From NCBI GenBank assembly GCA_030609765.1, contig JAUWTE010000176.1:1-6667 (forward strand): a DNA stretch of 6,667 bases, read 5' to 3'. Below the pieces are notes generated by a model. That model was not told where the DNA came from, ran no database searches, and worked only from the letters and a program-made list of their open reading frames with translations. A program made the translations under genes and the position numbers. Origin of the DNA: Acidobacteriota bacterium (GTDB lineage: Bacteria > Acidobacteriota > UBA890). Below, in pieces: positions 6,251-6,667 of the stretch; positions within the stretch are counted from its first letter, which is position 1; every line of letters starts with the position of its first letter.

Positions 6251-6667
6251 ATGAGCAACGAGACGGATTCCAGGCGCGAAGCCTCGGAACATGACGAGAA
6301 ACCCAAGCTCAAGGTTACCGACCGCCGAATGTTCGATATTCACGGCAATCCACGGCAACCGGAAGAAGATCGGACCGAAGCTTCCAGCGATACTCCATCT
6401 CCGGCCGCTGAGGCCGCTATCGAGGAACCGCCTGCGATCGATGCTGGCCCTGAGCACGCCACTGCAGATGAAGATTCCAGCCCATCGCCGGCCGCTGAGC
6501 AGCCCAGCCCGCCGCCGGCCGCTGAGGCCACCGACCCGACACCCACTGCTGAGGACATCGCCCCGGCGCCGGCCGGTGAGGTCGATTCAGCTGCCAGTGG
6601 AAACTACGCCGATCTACCGCGGGGTTTTGCCCCCTTCATCGAGAGCCAGTATCTGGAAGCCTTGATA
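6251..6667 (+). CDS. DUF1844-like protein with Pro/Ala/Glu-rich linker (truncated by window edge)
   Basis: The frame is open from ATG 6251 to the end of the window (139 residues). The N-terminus is hydrophilic and contains KLKVTDRRMFDIHGNPR (residues 19-35), the basic K-V-x-D-R-R-x-F-x-x-x-G segment typical of DUF1844 proteins. After residues 36-120, rich in Pro, Ala, Glu and Asp and likely disordered, it reads LPRGFAPFIESQYLEALI, which corresponds to the family's F-x-x-F-x-x-S-x-x-x-x-A-L-I block. The rest is missing. DUF1844 proteins are small, of unknown function, and occur in Acidobacteriota, deltaproteobacterial lineages and others. The linker is longer than I would expect for the family. 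The start has only a weak ribosome site (GAGG near 6236). A short ATG frame at 6231-6254 overlaps the start by ATGA. The gene diverges from mazG. The family call is moderate because the C-terminal part is unseen. Confidence 0.7.
   Translation, partial: MSNETDSRREASEHDEKPKLKVTDRRMFDIHGNPRQPEEDRTEASSDTPSPAAEAAIEEPPAIDAGPEHATADEDSSPSPAAEQPSPPPAAEATDPTPTAEDIAPAPAGEVDSAASGNYADLPRGFAPFIESQYLEALI
6461..6595 (+). repeat. Degenerate 27-nt in-frame tandem repeat, five units
   Basis: Units start at 6461, 6488, 6515, 6542 and 6569, exactly 27 nt apart and in frame. The encoded 9-residue units are TADEDSSPS, PAAEQPSPP, PAAEATDPT, PTAEDIAPA and PAGEVDSAA, with consensus P-A-A-E-x-x-x-P-x. The DNA core CCGGCCGCTGAG is identical in units 2 and 3 and also occurs at 6401-6412, out of register with the array. 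It forms most of the disordered linker of the DUF1844-like protein. Confidence 0.75.

Noticed and set aside
6231..6254. Seven-codon ATG frame overlapping the DUF1844-like start by ATGA
   Set aside because: It has no distinct ribosome site and no regulatory codon pattern. It is likely coincidental.

Overview
This is a GC-rich chromosomal window with seven recognisable protein genes, two of them cut by the window edges, and no rRNA, tRNA, CRISPR array or transposase. The gene set is a partial AIR-synthase/HypE-like protein, an unnamed conserved gene, comEC, tdk, tatC, mazG and a partial DUF1844-like gene. This fits a free-living, high-GC, Gram-negative-type bacterium, perhaps Acidobacteriota or a former deltaproteobacterial lineage (Myxococcota, Desulfobacterota, Binatota). 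The lineage is inferred from the DUF1844-type gene and the general style of the genes and is only weakly supported.

Layout from left to right. (1) 1-366, minus: N-terminal part of an AIR-synthase-related protein that runs off the left edge. (2) 471-1127, plus: a conserved hypothetical gene with a helical, faintly DnaD-like core, directly followed by (3) 1144-3507, plus: comEC, the inner-membrane DNA-uptake channel with its C-terminal metallo-beta-lactamase domain. These two look like one transcription unit diverging from gene 1. (4) 3557-4135, minus: tdk (thymidine kinase), convergent with comEC. (5) 4318-5091, plus: tatC, divergent from tdk, behind an extended -10 promoter. (6) 5091-5270: a non-coding 180-bp near-palindrome with 24-bp terminal inverted repeats, filling the gap between the convergent tatC and mazG. 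(7) 5289-6086, minus: mazG (NTP pyrophosphohydrolase). (8) 6251 to the right edge, plus: a DUF1844-like gene with a Pro/Ala/Glu-rich linker built partly from a 27-nt repeat.

The genes are mostly housekeeping: DNA uptake (ComEC), thymidine salvage (Tdk), nucleotide-pool cleaning (MazG) and folded-protein export (TatC). They occupy several separate transcription units, so no single pathway is implied. The points most worth a second look are the TatC, which lacks the three glutamates that are highly conserved in the family (two of them implicated in twin-arginine signal recognition), the 180-bp palindromic element touching the tatC stop codon, and the in-frame 27-nt repeat in the last gene. I did not find a clearly new multi-gene system here.
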